From the NCBI GenBank assembly GCA_029243225.1, contig JAQWSL010000035.1, positions 1-39,255 on the forward strand: DNA of 39,255 nucleotides, read 5' to 3'. This document shows positions 17,859-26,186 of this stretch, piece after piece. The notes beneath the pieces were generated by a model. That model was given only the letters and a program-made list of their open reading frames with translations, made no database searches and was not told the DNA's origin. Both the position numbers and the translations under genes were made by a program. Each line of letters begins with the position of its first letter. Within the stretch, counting starts at the first letter, position 1. This DNA is from Flavobacteriales bacterium. Its GTDB lineage: Bacteria; Bacteroidota; Bacteroidia; Flavobacteriales_D; Parvicellaceae.

Positions 17859-18567
17859 TCTCTTCTAAAATTCTATTTAAACCTAATAAGGTTATATAAT
17901 CGTGTGCAAATATGCTACTTTTTTGGCGATCTACCATCGGATAAATTAATTCTGAATCACCACCAGTTAAAAACACCTGTAATTCTGGATAATTATATTT
18001 ATAATTATTAATCATTTCTTTAATTTCAGATGTTAACCCATTTACTATTCCCGAAAGAATAGATGATAAAGTTGAATCTCCAATAAGTTTGGTAGAATTA
18101 AACTCTTCAACTAACGGCAATTTGTCTGTAAAAGTATGTAACGCTTTTGCTCTCATTTTCAAACCAGGAGAAATTGAACCTCCTAAATAGTTGTTTTCTG
18201 AATTTATCAGATCAAATTTCAAACAAGTACCTGCATCAATAATTAAATTATTTCTGTTAGGCGATATTGTAAACGCTCCAATTGCGTTTGCTAATCGATC
18301 ATAACCCAAAGTAGCTGGAGTGACATAATTATTATTAACAGGAATCTTTAACCCATTATTAAACAGTTTAATTGCTTTGTTTCTGTTTAAAATCGAATGA
18401 ACTTTATCATAAGTCTTAACTGAACAAATTATTCCTTGACTGTAATTACAATTACCTATAAAGTTTTCAAGCTCATTAATTAAAACATTATTTTTCTTAA
18501 CTAAATCTCCATCTTTAAAAAAACCAATTTTAGCAGCTGTATTTCCTATATCAATGACAATATTCAT
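17848..18567 (-). CDS. coaX: Type III pantothenate kinase
   Basis: CoaX phosphorylates pantothenate, the first step of coenzyme A synthesis, and uses a monovalent cation. The ASKHA fold motifs are clear: IVIDIGNTAAKIGFF at the start, GYDRLANAIGAF in the middle, LIIDAGTCLKFDLI and GGSISPGLKMRAKALHTFTDKLP. From the ATG at 18567 the protein is 239 residues; a longer frame start at 18594 would precede the conserved MNIVIDIG and lies within the upstream terminator T-run. A perfect -7 box ends four bases before this ATG. It heads the coaX-barrel-TPR-lptC cluster. Confidence 0.95.
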   Translation of the reverse strand: MNIVIDIGNTAAKIGFFKDGDLVKKNNVLINELENFIGNCNYSQGIICSVKTYDKVHSILNRNKAIKLFNNGLKIPVNNNYVTPATLGYDRLANAIGAFTISPNRNNLIIDAGTCLKFDLINSENNYLGGSISPGLKMRAKALHTFTDKLPLVEEFNSTKLIGDSTLSSILSGIVNGLTSEIKEMINNYKYNYPELQVFLTGGDSELIYPMVDRQKSSIFAHDYITLLGLNRILEENVS

Positions 18568-18571
18568 TAAG

Positions 18572-18579
18572 CAAATATA
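18572..18579 (-). promoter_or_regulatory. Predicted -7 box for coaX (possibly leaderless)
   Basis: The minus strand reads TATATTTG, a perfect TAnnTTTG box, four bases before the coaX ATG. Transcription would begin at or next to the start codon. The -33 position falls in the T-run of the hppA terminator and gives no good TTTG. Confidence 0.4.
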
Positions 18580-18593
18580 TAAATGTATCTGCA

Positions 18594-18620
18594 TAAAAAA
18601 TCCGGCACTTAGGCCGGATT
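18594..18620 (-). terminator. Intrinsic terminator of hppA
   Basis: Perfect 8-base arms at 18599-18606 and 18613-18620 (AATCCGGC / GCCGGATT) enclose a six-base loop. On the minus strand the GC-rich stem is followed by TTTTTT (18595-18600). It lies 24 bases after the hppA stop and between hppA and coaX. This is the only clear gene-end terminator seen in the window. Confidence 0.85.
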
Positions 18621-18644
18621 AAGAAAAATTTATTTGGGAAATAT

Positions 18645-21038
18645 TTAAATAGAAGCTTTTATAGAATCAACACTTACTTGTCCTTCAATAGTTTCTGAAG
18701 AATTTGTAATTGTATCACCGTTTTCAACTACAATAGTATTAATTATGCTATTAGAAGAGCTGTCAGTTTCATTAACATCAATCGTCAAAATAACTTCTTT
18801 ACTTTCATCTATTTTTGAGTCAAGTGAGCTGCTAATTTCTATTTGTGCTTCAGAATCATTATGGGCATGACCATCTCCACCCAAAATAGGAGCAATTACT
18901 AAACCAATTAGACAAGTTAATTTAATTAAAATGTTCATCGATGGACCTGAGGTATCTTTAAAAGGATCACCTACTGTATCACCAGTTACTGCAGCTTTAT
19001 GAGCTTCTGAACCTTTGTAAGTCATTTCACCATCAACCATAACCCCAGCTTCGAAAGATTTCTTAGCGTTATCCCATGCACCACCAGCATTGTTTTGAAA
19101 GATTGCCCAAAGAACACCACTTACGGTAACTCCAGCCATATAACCACCCAACATTTCAGCAACCATTAGATTATTCATTCCAAATGCTAGAGGAACAAAA
19201 GCAATAACTAATGGGAAACCTATAGTTAACAACCCTGGCAACATCATTTGCTTTAATGAAGCTTTCGTAGAAATATCAACACACTTATCGTATTCTGGTT
19301 TTCCAGTACCTTCCATAATTCCAGAAATATCTCTAAACTGACGTCTAACTTCTTGTACCATTTCCATTGCAGCCTTTCCAACAGCATTCATTGCTAAAGC
19401 AGAAAATACAACCGGTACCATTCCACCAACAAATAACATTGCCAATACTGGAGCTTTAAAGATATTAATACCTTCAATTCCTGTAAATGTAACATATGCT
19501 GCAAATAAAGCTAAAGAGGTTAATGCAGCAGATGCAATAGCAAATCCTTTTCCTGTTGCAGCAGTAGTATTACCAACTGAATCTAATATATCTGTTCTTT
19601 CACGAACAATTGGATCTTGCTCACTCATCTCAGCAATACCACCTGCATTATCTGCAATTGGTCCGAATGCGTCAATTGCCAACTGCATAGCTGTTGTAGC
19701 CATCATAGCAGAAGCAGCCATTGCAACTCCATAGAATCCTGCAAATGCATATGATCCCCAAATTGCACCAGCAAATAAAAGAACTGTTGGGAAAGTAGAA
19801 ATCATTCCGGTAGCTAAACCAGCAATAATGTTAGTTCCAGCTCCAGTAGATGATTGTTGAACAATTTTTAAAATAGGTTTTTTACCTAATCCTGTGTAGT
19901 ATTCAGTAACAGATGAAATAACAGCACCGACTATCAATCCAATGATAGTAGCACCAAATACACGTAAAGAAGAAATGTCTTTATCAGCTTCACCAAAGAA
20001 AGTCATTGTCATTGATTCAGGAAGCATCCATTTAACCAACACATAACAAGAGACAGCAACTAATGCAATAGAAACCCAGTTTCCAACATTTAATGCTCCC
20101 ATTACTTGCTTTTCTTTTGCGTCATTCGATTTAATTTTCACTAACATTGATCCAATCATTGAAATGATAATTCCAACACCTGCAATTGCCATTGGCAATA
20201 AGATGGGACCCATTCCACTAAATGATTCAACAGCACCATTATCTCTAATAACATAATTCCCTAGTACCATAGCTGCTAAAACAGTAGCAACGTATGATCC
20301 AAATAAATCGGCTCCCATTCCTGCAACATCACCAACATTATCACCAACATTATCAGCAATAGTTGCTGGATTACGTGGATCATCTTCTGGAATACCAGCT
20401 TCAACTTTACCCACAAGGTCAGCACCAACATCAGCTGCTTTGGTATAAATACCTCCACCAACTCTTGCAAACAATGCAATTGATTCAGCACCTAAAGAGA
20501 AACCAGCCAATGTTTCTAATACGACAGTCATTTTATCTGTAGAGAATGCATCTCCAATATTCATGAACATGTTGTAAAAAAGAATAAAAAATGCAGTTAA
20601 TCCTAAAACAGCAAGTCCAGCAACACCTAATCCCATAACTGTACCACCACCGAAAGATACCTTCAATGCATTTGGTAAGCTAGTTTTTGCTGCTTGTGTT
20701 GTTCTTACATTTGTTTTAGTAGCTATTTTCATTCCCATATTTCCAGCAAATGCAGAAAATAGAGCTCCGAAAACAAACGATACTACAATCATCCAATGTG
20801 TAGATGGCACAAAGTAAGATACTATAGCTAGAGCAATACTAACTCCTAGAACAAATATTGCTAAAAGACGATACTCTGCGTTCAAGAAAGCTAAAGCTCC
20901 TTCATAGATATGGTCTGAAATTTCTTTCATCTTTCCATCTCCTGCATCTTGTTTCATTACCCAAGACTTCTTAACCAACATATATAACAGTCCAACAAGG
21001 GCTGCAGCAATTGGCATATAAATAATCATTGATTCCAT
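18645..21038 (-). CDS. hppA: Membrane-bound ion-pumping pyrophosphatase, K+-dependent type
   Basis: This enzyme hydrolyses pyrophosphate and pumps H+ and/or Na+ across the inner membrane. The 797-residue product has about 16 helices. The pyrophosphate site is seen as [19 protein letters not shown] (219-237) and [16 protein letters not shown] (685-700). The cation-dependence motif is GNTTAAT (489-495): Ala at 493, where K+-independent enzymes carry Lys, indicates K+ dependence. H+ versus Na+ specificity cannot be settled by eye. After the last helix (about residue 719) there is an extra 78-residue acidic, Ser/Asp/Glu-rich tail, preceded by GHAH, which most family members lack. It has its own promoter and terminator. 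Confidence 0.96.
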   Translation of the reverse strand: MESMIIYMPIAAALVGLLYMLVKKSWVMKQDAGDGKMKEISDHIYEGALAFLNAEYRLLAIFVLGVSIALAIVSYFVPSTHWMIVVSFVFGALFSAFAGNMGMKIATKTNVRTTQAAKTSLPNALKVSFGGGTVMGLGVAGLAVLGLTAFFILFYNMFMNIGDAFSTDKMTVVLETLAGFSLGAESIALFARVGGGIYTKAADVGADLVGKVEAGIPEDDPRNPATIADNVGDNVGDVAGMGADLFGSYVATVLAAMVLGNYVIRDNGAVESFSGMGPILLPMAIAGVGIIISMIGSMLVKIKSNDAKEKQVMGALNVGNWVSIALVAVSCYVLVKWMLPESMTMTFFGEADKDISSLRVFGATIIGLIVGAVISSVTEYYTGLGKKPILKIVQQSSTGAGTNIIAGLATGMISTFPTVLLFAGAIWGSYAFAGFYGVAMAASAMMATTAMQLAIDAFGPIADNAGGIAEMSEQDPIVRERTDILDSVGNTTAATGKGFAIASAALTSLALFAAYVTFTGIEGINIFKAPVLAMLFVGGMVPVVFSALAMNAVGKAAMEMVQEVRRQFRDISGIMEGTGKPEYDKCVDISTKASLKQMMLPGLLTIGFPLVIAFVPLAFGMNNLMVAEMLGGYMAGVTVSGVLWAIFQNNAGGAWDNAKKSFEAGVMVDGEMTYKGSEAHKAAVTGDTVGDPFKDTSGPSMNILIKLTCLIGLVIAPILGGDGHAHNDSEAQIEISSSLDSKIDESKEVILTIDVNETDSSSNSIINTIVVENGDTITNSSETIEGQVSVDSIKASI

Positions 21039-21068
21039 TTTGTTATTATTAAATATTTTTTAGGTGTG

Positions 21069-21100
21069 CGAAATTAGATTTTTCTCTTACAAAGTCCAAA
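21069..21100 (-). promoter_or_regulatory. Predicted hppA promoter
   Basis: On the minus strand TTTG (21100-21097) and TAATTTCG (21076-21069, one mismatch to TAnnTTTG) are separated by 20 bases. They sit in the 77-base gap between the YhhN gene and hppA, 30 bases before the hppA ATG. Confidence 0.55.
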
Positions 21101-21115
21101 TTACTTCTACAAAAT

Positions 21116-21781
21116 TTACACCTCACTTCTTTTTTCAAGTAGTCCTTTAACTATAAAATATTGAGCCATCACATATAAAATGATAACAAATACTTGGGCT
21201 AATTTTAAATTTGAATCATACACAAACTGATTTACAGCTAAAATACTATCTGAAAAAATAAAAAATAATGCCCCTACAAAAACACTTCCATAACCGTATT
21301 TTGGAGTTCTTAAAAATGCTCCAAAACCCATAACAACAAGTGAAAGTCCATATATACAAACGGGAATCAGAAGCACATCTAAATAACTAGAAAGAAATTG
21401 AATTAGTAATAAATAATAAGCTACAAATACGAATAAGACAAAAATAAACTTGAAATTTTTTTTGAACTCTAGATTATTGTAAAAGATTAAAATATAAATT
21501 ACATGTGTAATTAAAAAAGAAAGCAGGCCTTGTAGAAAGAAATTACTGTTGAAAATCAAAAACACATCTCCAAAAAATGCAAATAATAGTGCAAGTGCGA
21601 TTAAATAGAAACGAGTTTTTTTTAAATTATTTTTATTAGAAAAAAGTATAAGTCCTAAAATCGGCATCAATAAAGGCTTACACACATATATGAATAATGG
21701 GATTTCTAACCAACCTCCAATTATAACAAATAATGAAAGGGCAAAATAAAGAAAGGTTAATATTGAAATTGAATTTCTAAT
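21116..21781 (-). CDS. YhhN family membrane protein (lysoplasmalogenase-like)
   Basis: YhhN/TMEM86 proteins are seven-to-eight helix membrane proteins; characterised members hydrolyse lysoplasmalogens. Family hallmarks here are KPLLMPILGL, FAFFGDVFLIF and FFIFSDSILAVNQF, plus the closing VLYVMAQYFIVKG-like segment. The first GTG in frame is at 21685, directly at CKPLLMP, which would delete the usual first helix. The frame stays open to 21781, and the extra residues (RNSISILTFLYFALSLFVII, then GGWLEIPLFIYV) form exactly that helix. Between the TAG at 21784-21782 and 21685 there is no ATG, GTG or TTG, so an ATT start at 21781 is the best candidate. It lies five bases after the stop of the small upstream gene, consistent with coupling. 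Confidence 0.7.
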   Translation of the reverse strand: MRNSISILTFLYFALSLFVIIGGWLEIPLFIYVCKPLLMPILGLILFSNKNNLKKTRFYLIALALLFAFFGDVFLIFNSNFFLQGLLSFLITHVIYILIFYNNLEFKKNFKFIFVLFVFVAYYLLLIQFLSSYLDVLLIPVCIYGLSLVVMGFGAFLRTPKYGYGSVFVGALFFIFSDSILAVNQFVYDSNLKLAQVFVIILYVMAQYFIVKGLLEKRSEV

Positions 21782-21786
21782 CTAAA

Positions 21787-21933
21787 TTATGAATGGTTTT
21801 TAGGACATTTTTTACATGGTTTGTCCTTTTTATATTTTTTACAACATTTTTTCTTTTTCTTAAATTCAATTTCAGAAGATAAGAAACTAAAAGCAGTTAT
21901 ACAACCAAGATTTATGACAGAATTGTTTTTCAC
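21787..21933 (-). CDS. 48-residue Cys/Lys-rich small protein
   Basis: A short frame starting at GTG encodes 48 residues. The N-terminal half is hydrophobic (NLGCITAFSFLSSEIEF). The C-terminal half is dense in lysine and cysteine: CC at 30-31, a CxxC (CKKC) at 40-43, and 15 lysines among the last 24 residues. The clustered Cys/Lys pattern is far from random for AT-rich noncoding DNA, and similar Lys/Cys-rich tails occur in small Bacteroidota proteins. A metal-binding or nucleic-acid/phospholipid-head contact role is possible but unproven. Its stop lies five bases before the inferred ATT start of the YhhN gene. Confidence 0.5.
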   Translation of the reverse strand: MKNNSVINLGCITAFSFLSSEIEFKKKKKCCKKYKKDKPCKKCPKNHS

Positions 21934-21985
21934 AAAATGTAAAATTAAGGCACTTTAAAAACATTACAATACCTTTTTTAAGGTA

Positions 21986-21993
21986 TATGTTTG
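21986..21993 (+). promoter_or_regulatory. Predicted -7 box for the beta-helix metalloprotease gene
   Basis: TATGTTTG is a perfect TAnnTTTG match, 26 bases before the ATG at 22020. It overlaps an in-frame upstream ATG at 21987, arguing against that ATG as the start. A 7-base inverted repeat (ATACCTT / AAGGTAT, 21969-21986) abuts it and could be an operator. No TTTG -33 element is seen. Confidence 0.4.
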
Positions 21994-22019
21994 TAATTTA
22001 CAGTCAAAATTATTTCACC

Positions 22020-23399
22020 ATGATTAAAATCTCCAACTTACTTGTTGCTCTTATTTTATCATTCTGTTGCTCTAGTACACTTACGGCTCAAAACTTTAAC
22101 CTAATTGAAGATTACATTCCTGAAGAATTTTCAACCCTAAAAACACACCCAATTTTAACGTTAAAAACTACTTTACACATAGTTTACAGGACTAAAGAAA
22201 ATCCTCAAAATATACTTGCTAATGATTTGAACTTTATTAACCAACAATATTTATGGGTAAATAACTCTTATAAAAATTTAAAAAAACCAATATTACTTCC
22301 TGAAAATGGTGAAACTTACTATGTACCTGATTCTAGAATTAAATTTCGTCTAGACACGATAATAGTGCATTACGATTCTGTTGCATGGGATAGAATTTAT
22401 AGGGGCTTAGCTATGAATGGCAACTTACCATGGGAAATTGATTCTATTGACTTTAATAAAAACACCATTAAAATTGTTGGGAAATGGGAAGGTTTGCTAC
22501 GATCTAGAGGAGACAGCTTAGTAATTGGAGGGTCTAATGCAAATGATGGAGTCTATCATACCTCTTCTTTTTACACTATTGAAAATGACACATACATCGT
22601 TTTAAAAGAAAAGTTAGAAAATGACATTATTGACGGATACATAACTTACTACAGAAAAATTGACAAAAATTGCTGGAAAGACAATTGGGAAAAGCTAGCT
22701 AATTCAGATAAAAACTCAATACATGTATTTTACACTGGAGCTACCTCAACTCAACCAGCATTTGGTTGTGGACCCTCACCTTATTACCTAAACCTTTCTA
22801 AATTAGATTTAAATGGTGATTATGCTTCCGCATCATTAACTGCTCATGAATTAGGCCACTGCATTGGATTAAGACACACCAATGTTCCACAATTCAATGA
22901 TCTTCCTCCAAAAGATAAATTTGGGTTCATTCCATGCGACACTATTAGCACTAGTAATAACATTATGGGGTATAATAAATGTCGAAACTATTTATCGCCC
23001 AAACAAATAGGGTTTATTCATCAGCAATATTCTAATGACACTGCTATTATTAGGACTACAGCTAATGGTGAGTATAATCCCTCAAACAAAATTAAAATAC
23101 GCTTGAAAACCACTTGGGAAAAATCTATTCTTGTTAGTGGAGACATTATAATTAAACCTGGAAGAAAGCTCATCGTTAAAAACATGATTTCAATGGCAAA
23201 AGGTGCAAATATTTATTTATCTAAAAAAGCAAAACTGATTATAGACGGTGGAATAATAACTAATAATCATGGGGGAAAATGGGGAGGCGTTATTATTTGT
23301 AAAAGCTACTCTAAAAGAACAAAAAAACCGTTCAGAAAAGCCAATTATGGAGAGATAATTTTCAAAAATGAAGGCCTGATGAACAACTCTTCTAAATAA
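22020..23399 (+). CDS. Secreted metzincin-type zinc protease with short beta-helix-like tail
   Basis: From the ATG at 22020 the product is 459 residues with a signal peptide (LLVALILSFCCSSTLTAQ). A zinc-binding motif HELGHCIGLRH fits HExxHxxGxxH exactly (His276, Glu277, His280, His286), and a Met-turn follows (NNIMGYN, Met316), so it is a complete metzincin catalytic core, probably M43-like. After the core, about 100 residues repeat short hydrophobic strands (KLIVKNMISMAKGANIYLS, KLIIDGGIITNNHGGKWGGVII), like the beginning of a parallel beta-helix found on large T9SS cargo. The protein then stops without a sorting domain, two bases from the AsmA-like gene. Truncation is possible. Confidence 0.75.
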   Translation: MIKISNLLVALILSFCCSSTLTAQNFNLIEDYIPEEFSTLKTHPILTLKTTLHIVYRTKENPQNILANDLNFINQQYLWVNNSYKNLKKPILLPENGETYYVPDSRIKFRLDTIIVHYDSVAWDRIYRGLAMNGNLPWEIDSIDFNKNTIKIVGKWEGLLRSRGDSLVIGGSNANDGVYHTSSFYTIENDTYIVLKEKLENDIIDGYITYYRKIDKNCWKDNWEKLANSDKNSIHVFYTGATSTQPAFGCGPSPYYLNLSKLDLNGDYASASLTAHELGHCIGLRHTNVPQFNDLPPKDKFGFIPCDTISTSNNIMGYNKCRNYLSPKQIGFIHQQYSNDTAIIRTTANGEYNPSNKIKIRLKTTWEKSILVSGDIIIKPGRKLIVKNMISMAKGANIYLSKKAKLIIDGGIITNNHGGKWGGVIICKSYSKRTKKPFRKANYGEIIFKNEGLMNNSSK

Positions 23400-23401
23400 A
23401 C

Positions 23402-26062
23402 TTATTGGTCAATTTCGAAAATAACTTCTTTTTCCTTTTCTTCTTCTACTCCAAGTTTTTTAAGCCATTTATTTAGCTTTTTTTCTTTTTTTGGCTTCTC
23501 TTTTTTTAACTCCAATTTTGACTCATCGTTTTCTTCTTTTTCTTCCTCCCATTCGAGCTCAAAAACCGTTGTGTCATTAGCTTTCTTTTTTTCAATAGTT
23601 GAGTCTTTAGAAAAGACACCAAATTCATCTTTAAGCACAGCTTTTATCTCTTGTTTTTCTTCTTTCTTTTTTTCATGAAATTGTTCTTTTTTACTTTTCC
23701 TATCTAACTCAAAAACAGGATCTTCTGTTGTTCCGTACATTCTAACAAACACCATTTTACCAGCAGAATTGTCTTTTACCTCAACACCTTCTATTATTTT
23801 GTTTTTTCGACTCAATAAATCTTTTAACCTAAAAGCTATATTATAATCAATAGAATCGTTAAAAAAATGCACCCCTGACAAATTAAAATCAAGGACATTA
23901 GAACTTATTTCCATTTTTGGAACTTTAATTTTACCATTGATTATTTCAATTGAATTTTTTAAATCTGAAAACGAAATGTGCTTTAAGCTTTTAGAAAGTT
24001 TTTCAACATCAATAAATGTTTTAGCTAACTTACTTTCATTAAGAAATTCACCCATCGCAAGTACAGATTCATGATTAATAAGCTCTCCGTTTTTAATTGA
24101 CAAATTAGCTAATGCTTTAATGTCATTTTCTGCATATGACAAATCATTTTTAAATGGTAAAGTCAATTTAAAATCCACATTAGATGTACCTTTTAAATGA
24201 TCTCCAGTTAAGTATTGTTGCCCAAAATTATCGAACTCCAAAAAGAAATTTGAAATTGCAATGTTTTGAGCATTTCCTTGAACAAAAAAGATGTAATTAC
24301 TTTCATCTTGCTTAGAAATTGCTAACTCAAGTTGATACCCCCCCTTATTTCCATTTAAAGAAATGTTATTAAAATACAAATTACCATTATTAATATCCAA
24401 TTGCCCTTTCAAATTTTTAGCTTTAAAAGAATTATAAATTACCCTTTTAACATTTAATGAAATTTTTAAATCAACACTATCTTGAATAGAAAACAAATTG
24501 GTTTCGTTGTTGTTTTCATTTGATAAAAATGGATCAACCAACAACTGATCAAGATGAACTTGAGCGTGAATCTTAGGTATACTATTTTCTAAAGTGAGTA
24601 GCTTTTTAAAATTCACAATACTTAATTCGCTTACTAATTTTGAATCATTTAATTCGCCTTTTATTTTACTTCCTAACAATTGTTCTCCTGATGTATAAAA
24701 CTCACCTTTTACATTTTTTAAATAAACATTTTTCTTCGAATTAATTAGAGAAAAATTATTTAAAACAAAAATGCCTTCTAATTTTTTCAAATTGTAATTC
24801 TCTAAATTTTTATTGTAGTTAAAATTAAACTTCAAATTTGAGTTAAGCCTACCTTCAATTTCTCCCCAATTTGAAGTTGTAAACTTTAAAATTTCACTTA
24901 GAGGAAGATTAGCACTAAATTCTCCATTAATCATGGGGTGATTAAAGTTACTAATCTCAATATTCCCTTTACATTTTTCACTTCCAATAACAGCACTAAA
25001 ATTGGAAATCACCAATCGCTCTTTTTCTTTTTTAATTCTACTAGAATAATTCCCCAACAAAAAAATTGAAGCTAGTTCTGTTGCTGATTCTATTTCTGTG
25101 ACACTCCCATCATTTATAGCGAAGTTTGCTGAAACAAAAGGGCTTTTTGAATTAGATAACTCTCCAACAATAGATGCTTCAAACTCAAAAACACCTTTGG
25201 CTTTATAGGTAGAAATTACCTTTAAAGTGTTAATAGGAAAAACTCTAAAAATTTGACCAATTTGAATCTCATTTCCAATAATATTTAAATTAATAGTTGC
25301 GGTTTCATTTACAACATAATGTCCATTTATTTTAAATGGCATACCCTCTATAAAAAGCAGGCTATTAGTAAATTGATAATTTTTTGTCAGAAGGTCAACC
25401 TGTAAATTTATATCAAGAGTAGCTTTTTTACTTTTTAAATATGTAACATGATTAGATGTAAATTTCACCACATCTACATCACCATTAACAGCTAAAGAAA
25501 AATTAGCTTTAAAAAAATCTCCATTTAGTGTTATGCTAAAAGAATTAAAGTGATAATCTTGATTATTTATTTGATTAAAGTATTTAAAGCTTAAATCATT
25601 AAAAACTACTTCTTCTAAAGAAAAATTAACTGCATTATTATTAGATGAATCACTTATCCAAATTAAATAATTTTCATTTCCAGATTCATCAACTTTAATG
25701 TTGATTGTAGAATTGTCAAAAACTACTTTTTTCACTTCATAATTCCCTCTTAAAACATCAATAAAATCAAAATTTAAATACAGTTTCTCACTGAAAATAA
25801 GTGTGTCATTCTGATTATTACTAACAACATCTTTAATGAAAATATTTTTAAACTTTAAAGATATTTTAGGGAATTGATCTAAGGCTGTCAATTCAATTTC
25901 TTCAACCTCTACTTTAGAATTTAAATGTGAATTCAGCTCTAAAACCGCTTGTTTTTTTATTTCCTTTTCATAAACAAATGCAATTGCAATAAATAGTGAA
26001 AAAATTAAAAAAGACAACAATCCAAGTGTTGTTAAAATATATTTAGTTCTTTTTAACCACAT
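23402..26062 (-). CDS. AsmA-like envelope protein
   Basis: This 886-residue protein has one N-terminal membrane helix (about residues 9-31) and then a long periplasmic region of repeated beta-strands, the layout of the AsmA/TamB-like group that is linked to phospholipid transport and outer-membrane assembly. The AsmA start pattern is visible (VEVEEIELTALDQFPKISLKFKNIFI), and the AsmA C-terminal region runs to about 770. The last ~110 residues are highly charged (KKEEKQEI, EEEKEENDES, KPKKEKKLNKWLKKLG) and probably unstructured or coiled. It is preceded by a 124-base gap to the M43 protease gene with no clear promoter. The function is inferred from fold only. Confidence 0.75.
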   Translation of the reverse strand: MWLKRTKYILTTLGLLSFLIFSLFIAIAFVYEKEIKKQAVLELNSHLNSKVEVEEIELTALDQFPKISLKFKNIFIKDVVSNNQNDTLIFSEKLYLNFDFIDVLRGNYEVKKVVFDNSTINIKVDESGNENYLIWISDSSNNNAVNFSLEEVVFNDLSFKYFNQINNQDYHFNSFSITLNGDFFKANFSLAVNGDVDVVKFTSNHVTYLKSKKATLDINLQVDLLTKNYQFTNSLLFIEGMPFKINGHYVVNETATINLNIIGNEIQIGQIFRVFPINTLKVISTYKAKGVFEFEASIVGELSNSKSPFVSANFAINDGSVTEIESATELASIFLLGNYSSRIKKEKERLVISNFSAVIGSEKCKGNIEISNFNHPMINGEFSANLPLSEILKFTTSNWGEIEGRLNSNLKFNFNYNKNLENYNLKKLEGIFVLNNFSLINSKKNVYLKNVKGEFYTSGEQLLGSKIKGELNDSKLVSELSIVNFKKLLTLENSIPKIHAQVHLDQLLVDPFLSNENNNETNLFSIQDSVDLKISLNVKRVIYNSFKAKNLKGQLDINNGNLYFNNISLNGNKGGYQLELAISKQDESNYIFFVQGNAQNIAISNFFLEFDNFGQQYLTGDHLKGTSNVDFKLTLPFKNDLSYAENDIKALANLSIKNGELINHESVLAMGEFLNESKLAKTFIDVEKLSKSLKHISFSDLKNSIEIINGKIKVPKMEISSNVLDFNLSGVHFFNDSIDYNIAFRLKDLLSRKNKIIEGVEVKDNSAGKMVFVRMYGTTEDPVFELDRKSKKEQFHEKKKEEKQEIKAVLKDEFGVFSKDSTIEKKKANDTTVFELEWEEEKEENDESKLELKKEKPKKEKKLNKWLKKLGVEEEKEKEVIFEIDQ

Positions 26063-26186
26063 TAAAAATCTAATTTACCCGCAATGTACTTTTAAGAGAT
26101 TTTATATTTCAATCAAACAAAAGGACTTATTAACGTATAACTCTGAATATAACGTTGATATGAGAAGAATCTTGTGTCTCAATAAA

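Noticed and set aside
20276-20491. 71-residue frame inside hppA
   Set aside because: It is a shadow of the well-conserved pyrophosphatase coding sequence on the same strand in another frame.
26063-26186. AACGT-containing near-repeat before the AsmA-like gene
   Set aside because: The two halves match over only about five bases and are offset, so it is not a convincing operator or terminator; the gap shows nothing else except a weak TACATTGC box.
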